From Gorsachius magnificus (taxonomy: Eukaryota > Chordata > Aves > Pelecaniformes > Ardeidae), in the NCBI GenBank assembly GCA_034008185.1, contig CM067109.1, positions 32,024,885 through 32,088,884 of the forward strand: a stretch of 64,000 bases of DNA, written 5' to 3'. Both the position numbers and the translations under genes were made by a program. The notes under the pieces are model-generated. The model was not told the DNA's origin. It was given only the letters and a program-made list of their open reading frames with translations, and ran no database searches. Below, piece after piece: positions 59,701-64,000 of this stretch; the stretch's first letter is position 1, and every line of letters begins with the position of its first letter.

Positions 59701-62700
59701 AGATTTGATTAGTAATTTTATAAAGTTGTGCATTTAATAAATGCATGCTTTTGTTTAAAATTAAGCGACTTTGGTATGTGTAATTTGGTGTGTTTGCTGG
59801 TTTGAATGTGACAATAAAATTATCAATAAACTCTTCCAGGCCTCTAATGCATTTGTACAAAATATAAATCCACTTTTCTTTTAAATATACCTATATTAAT
59901 GTACCTATTGATTCATACTAGTGGTGTTCAGCCTTCTTTAATTTGTGGATCTCTCAAAATTTTCTAATGGAAATGTGGATGTTCTAGAAATATGTATAGA
60001 TTACTGTATATCATATTTGAGTCTTCTGTGGGGCCTTCAGAAGTATTGCAGATTCCTACAGTCCACAGAACACTGTTTGAAAACCACTGCATTACACCAA
60101 CAGAAAGCTAATCTATGTTCATTCTCTCTTAACCAAATCATGCAGTCATAAATTGAGTGGTATAGAAATAAGGATTAGTTCATTGTTGCATTTGAAAGAA
60201 ATGAAGAAAACTTGGCATTACAAGCAAATTATTTTTTTGTGACAGATTTACAGTGTAATTCTGTTAAAACTCTTAATCGTCTTGGCTGTGTTATTTTCAA
60301 TTTGTGTTACCTCTGGCTATTAGAAAGATAAAGGGAATTTGTACCTGGTATAACTCAGACTCCTGCTTCTCTTTTACTGAGCTTAAAATTGCAACCAAGG
60401 TATAACTTGATATGCAACAAGATATACTTGAACATGACTGGATTAATTAAACAACAGTCTGTTCCTTGCTGTACTATTTATCAACACTCACAGGGGCCAT
60501 CTGTTTATAACATAGTTATGACTTGTCTCGTTTTAATACATCTACCATTCTTATAACTTTCTAGTGTAATTTTTGCCAAGAAAACAGAATCTGGTTTGTT
60601 TTATTTAGCTTCTTGAGGTGGGAATAGGAGGAAAGGTTACCTTCTATTTACATAGACATCCCAGAAAGGAAATATTTATTTAAAAAAATTTGATCTGCAT
60701 GGAAAATTAAATGAATTCTTAGACAAAAAGGGACCATGACTTAGTGATGTGCCTGTAATTACAATTTAAGACTAATTTCCTAACTTGTCATCTTATTGAA
60801 AGGTTTTCAGTACAGGTATATAAGTTATATTAATGGCATGTGATAATTCCATTCTCCAATATAACCAGTAAGAAATGCACTCAATTTCAAAGAAAACAAG
60901 AAGATGGGTGAGCTTGGGCTTTTTTCACTGAAATGGTTAGGTGAAAGTTAAGTGTGTTCGTCACCACTTGCAGTAAAGTTTAGTAGACAGGAGAGATCTT
61001 GCAGTTTGAGGATTTCATTTGCTGGAATTTTCAGTCTTCTTAGATGCTTTGGGAGTGACTTTTGCATAAAGGCTGTGGAACTCGGAAAATAGAAGAGTAG
61101 AGAAACCATCTCCAAACCTCCAGCTAGGTTTATTCTTTTCTCCTTTTTTTTACCTTCTTTGTCATGGATCTGTCATCCTTTGAATAGTAATAGGCCAATA
61201 GCAAGGGAGAAAAGTCCACAAACTTCTTCTGCTTACAGCAGTTTGGTGGCAAAAGAGCTTAGTGGGTAAATGAAGATCATCAACCATAATGGAGTTTGTG
61301 TCTCCCAGCACTAGTGAAAGTTACAGCTGCTGTACATGCATGAAAATTTTTTCTGTATGTAAATAAATAAAATAACTTTTTTTCCCTCCAAGATAAGGCT
61401 GGCTTTAGTGAAGCCGCTTCAGTTTCCTGAATATTTAATGTGGCTATGTTGTGGAGTACAGTGAAAGAGGATTATGGGTTCTGTTCTGTTTTCCATTCTT
61501 AAAAGATAAGTACTCCATACACCTCTGAAATGTATATGGCACTAGCCTCTCAGTGACATCGTATATATTTCCTGTGTGATTCTGCAACTTAACAGATTTG
61601 TGGACAAATTGTTTGCCAAAGTAAATTAAAAAGTAGGTGTAGTATATGCTCATTGTTCTTTCAGGTTTGGGTATTCTTTTGGGTTTGATTCCATGTTGAC
61701 CTTTACTGTTCAATTTACAGATGATGCACTTAGTTTTCGTAATTACTTAATATGGTAGGAGCTATGATGTTCTTGAGTACAACTCTGAGCAGCAGAAGGG
61801 CTGAAAGAAAAAAGAGAGTTGACAGAAAATATTTGAAATGGCTATTTTCAGAAGGCTGGAAGAGCTATCACATGTATACTTATCAGAAGATACTGTTATC
61901 TAGCAGTGTCCTTACTGATGTCCTAGCTAATAATGGGTTTCACAAGGTAGGTTTTATACAGCTTCATATTTTTTTGAACAACCAAAAAGTTTAAGTACAA
62001 GGAATAGAGGTTTACATCAATAAGCAGAGAGTTCTGGCACAATACTTTTTGATAAAAAATTTAAACTTTTTTTTTTTTTTTTTTTTAAACAACTGCTGTC
62101 AATATGATTGAAGACAGAGATAGTGAGGCAGGGAGAAATTAACAACAAAATGTGATGGAAGTCCATTTCAGGTTTGTGGATGTATTGTCTGCAATATAGT
62201 AGAACACAAGACATCCAGAATAAAAGCAATGCTCACAGCTGAGAAAAACAGAGATATTGATCTATTGCAAGGATCAAAATTATTTTTTTACACTACATGC
62301 ACAAAGGTGTGTTCAGTGTTGAAAATTATCTGTAGCAGCACTGTTGATATTTCTGAGTAATGTTCACAGACACTTCCAGCTTGCAGAAAGAGAGGTAAAA
62401 AATACTTTAACTCCTTTAAAAAAGTTTGTCTTGCTTTTTCTCCTCTTACTGTTGAACAAAAGGGGAACTGTGGATTTGAGTTTAAATGTCATTATATTTA
62501 CCTTTTCTTTTTGTCTCCTTTATGCCTGATCAGTAGTTTTTGTGAACATATAGTTCAACTAATTCATAATATTTTTGCAATTACAGTAGCATGCAAATTG
62601 GATATAAGTTTTGAAATAACTTACCAGTATATCTCCCAAAAGAAAATTGCCTTTATATGTATACTTGGAATTTCTTGACCCAGAATGTTTAGCAAAAACT

Positions 62701-64000
62701 GGGGCCCTGTCACCTGTACACCAAGTGGTCTGTAATGGGATGTAGAGCAATACAGTCCCTGCAAAAGCTGTCAGAGGACAAGCCAAAGAAGAGTGAATTC
62801 ATCTGCTGAGATCATGTAGTCTGGAAATTTCAGTTAGTAGCAGTTGGGCTTTCACTTTCATGGTCAATGTTATGGTAATGCTACAACTGCTTACCCTTCT
62901 GGGTTACAAAACAGAGAATGATTCACCACGTTCTTCCTCATAAAATTCTGAAATTTAAAAGCATAAATAATATTGAAAGGAATTATTCTTCCAGCAGAAA
63001 GGAGCAAATGTTTTTCTTCAGCTTCTGTGACTGCTTACACATCAAGAAAAGACTTCAAAACTGCTGCAGATGTGATGCAGATAAATGCTTGCACTCTCTA
63101 ACAAGACTCCCTGTATACAACTCTTCATTTAGATAATGTTTGAATATTTTGACCCTTCCCATGAGATAAAATTTGCTTTTTTTTTTTAAGGGTTTACCTG
63201 ATAATAGAATAGGCTGCTTCAACATTCCCAGAAAGATTGTTCTTCCGAAGGCAAGGCAAGATTTGGACTCATATCCGAGTGATGCTACTGTTGAAGGGAA
63301 GGACTTTTCCTATGACAAAGTAAAATAAAGGGTTTTCTGGAAGGGTCTTATGTAGATCCAATAGATTTTTTCATAGGACCATTTTTAGACTGCAAGTTTT
63401 AAACTTTGTTAATGATTAAAGGTACCAGAACCTGAAACTTCCAGTGGCTGTCTGTCTTAAGATGTGTTTTTGTGTGACTGTCACTGTCATCACTAAGATG
63501 ACTTACACTTAAGCTTGCATTCAGTAGTTTATTAATTTAAGTGTACATATGTATATAAATGAACACATACAGTGTCATTAAAAACTTCCGAACATTAGTG
63601 TTGTATCCACAGTTTATCAGGGACCTTTTCTTCCTCCCAGTCTTCATCACAGGTAATACTCTTAGACTTTGCCTATCACTTATGGCAAACATGTATTTAA
63701 TATGATTTTCAGACCTGGATAAAGAAAATCTAATAATTCATATATCAAAAATTGTTACTGCGATGACAGCACAAACTGTAAAGAAGAGAAATAGCTGACA
63801 CACAAATAGACTTTATGACTAAACAGTGTAGCTCCCAGTATACAAGTCTGGTTCACCTTATACTTGGGCCACTGGTTATATACCAATTTGTAAAGAAGGA
63901 ATGTCTTTTTCAGTATTAAGGCATTCTACTTTTTGGAAAAATTAGTACCTGACACAAAATTGGAGAAATTTTTATCTTCTAAACCAGTGCATGCCAATTC
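56764..64000. other. Noncoding stretch to the window end, no gene seen
   Basis: No frame above about 90 codons. AT-rich sequence with a T20 run at 62067-62086. No CR1, LTR or exon is recognised. A gene could begin beyond the right edge, but nothing here points to it. Confidence 0.6.
62067..62086. repeat. Poly-T run of 20
   Basis: Twenty consecutive T residues followed by AAAC. On the minus strand this would be an A-tail, but no retrocopied sequence is recognisable at higher coordinates. Confidence 0.88.

Noticed and set aside
1..64000. CRISPR arrays, operons, bacterial promoters or plasmid origins
   Set aside because: There are no regularly spaced repeats, no clustered co-directional genes and no ribosome-binding-site-led frames; the repeat content is that of a bird.

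Overview
The window looks like a gene-poor stretch of a bird nuclear genome. It is AT-rich, with no operons, no Shine-Dalgarno-led genes, and almost no reading frame above about 140 codons. The dispersed repeats are of avian type: three fragments of the CR1 LINE (10358-10526, 15366-15742, 48239-48658), one well-preserved solo LTR of an avian ERVL-like endogenous retrovirus (23181-23747), and a decayed relative of it (41586-41784). Short remnants resembling old amniote repeats (MIR/L2-like and palindromic sauropsid-type) are scattered between them. I see no spliced protein-coding gene, tRNA, rRNA or CRISPR array. Whether this is an intergenic desert or part of a large intron cannot be decided from the sequence alone.

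The main exception is on the minus strand at about 38.5-40.65 kb. An uninterrupted frame of about 279 codons (39547 down to 38708) is far longer than this base composition should give by chance. Upstream of it, on the same strand, are shorter coding-like pieces in shifting frames (about 40650 to 39548). Downstream are an ATTAAA signal and an A-rich tract. I read the whole as a retrocopied, partly decayed mRNA. Several short motifs fall in the same order as in the DNA-repair protein FANCB as I remember it. That identity is tentative and was not checked by search.

Layout: 1-10.4 kb AT-rich noncoding; 10.4 kb CR1 (minus); 10.5-15.4 kb noncoding with a poly-A run; 15.4-15.7 kb CR1 reverse-transcriptase fragment (plus); 15.7-23.2 kb noncoding with a 59-bp direct repeat pair; 23.2-23.7 kb solo LTR; 23.7-37.4 kb noncoding with old repeat relics, a G-quadruplex motif, a hairpin and local tandem duplications; 37.4-37.7 kb MIR-like relic; 38.5-40.65 kb probable retrocopy (minus); 41.6-41.8 kb LTR relic; 48.2-48.7 kb CR1 3' end (plus); 49.45-49.66 kb old DNA-transposon-like relic; the remainder AT-rich noncoding with simple repeats. 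No genes here can be described as working together. The functional candidates are the long minus-strand frame, the LTR with its TATA box and poly-A signal, and a few stretches that may be conserved noncoding elements.
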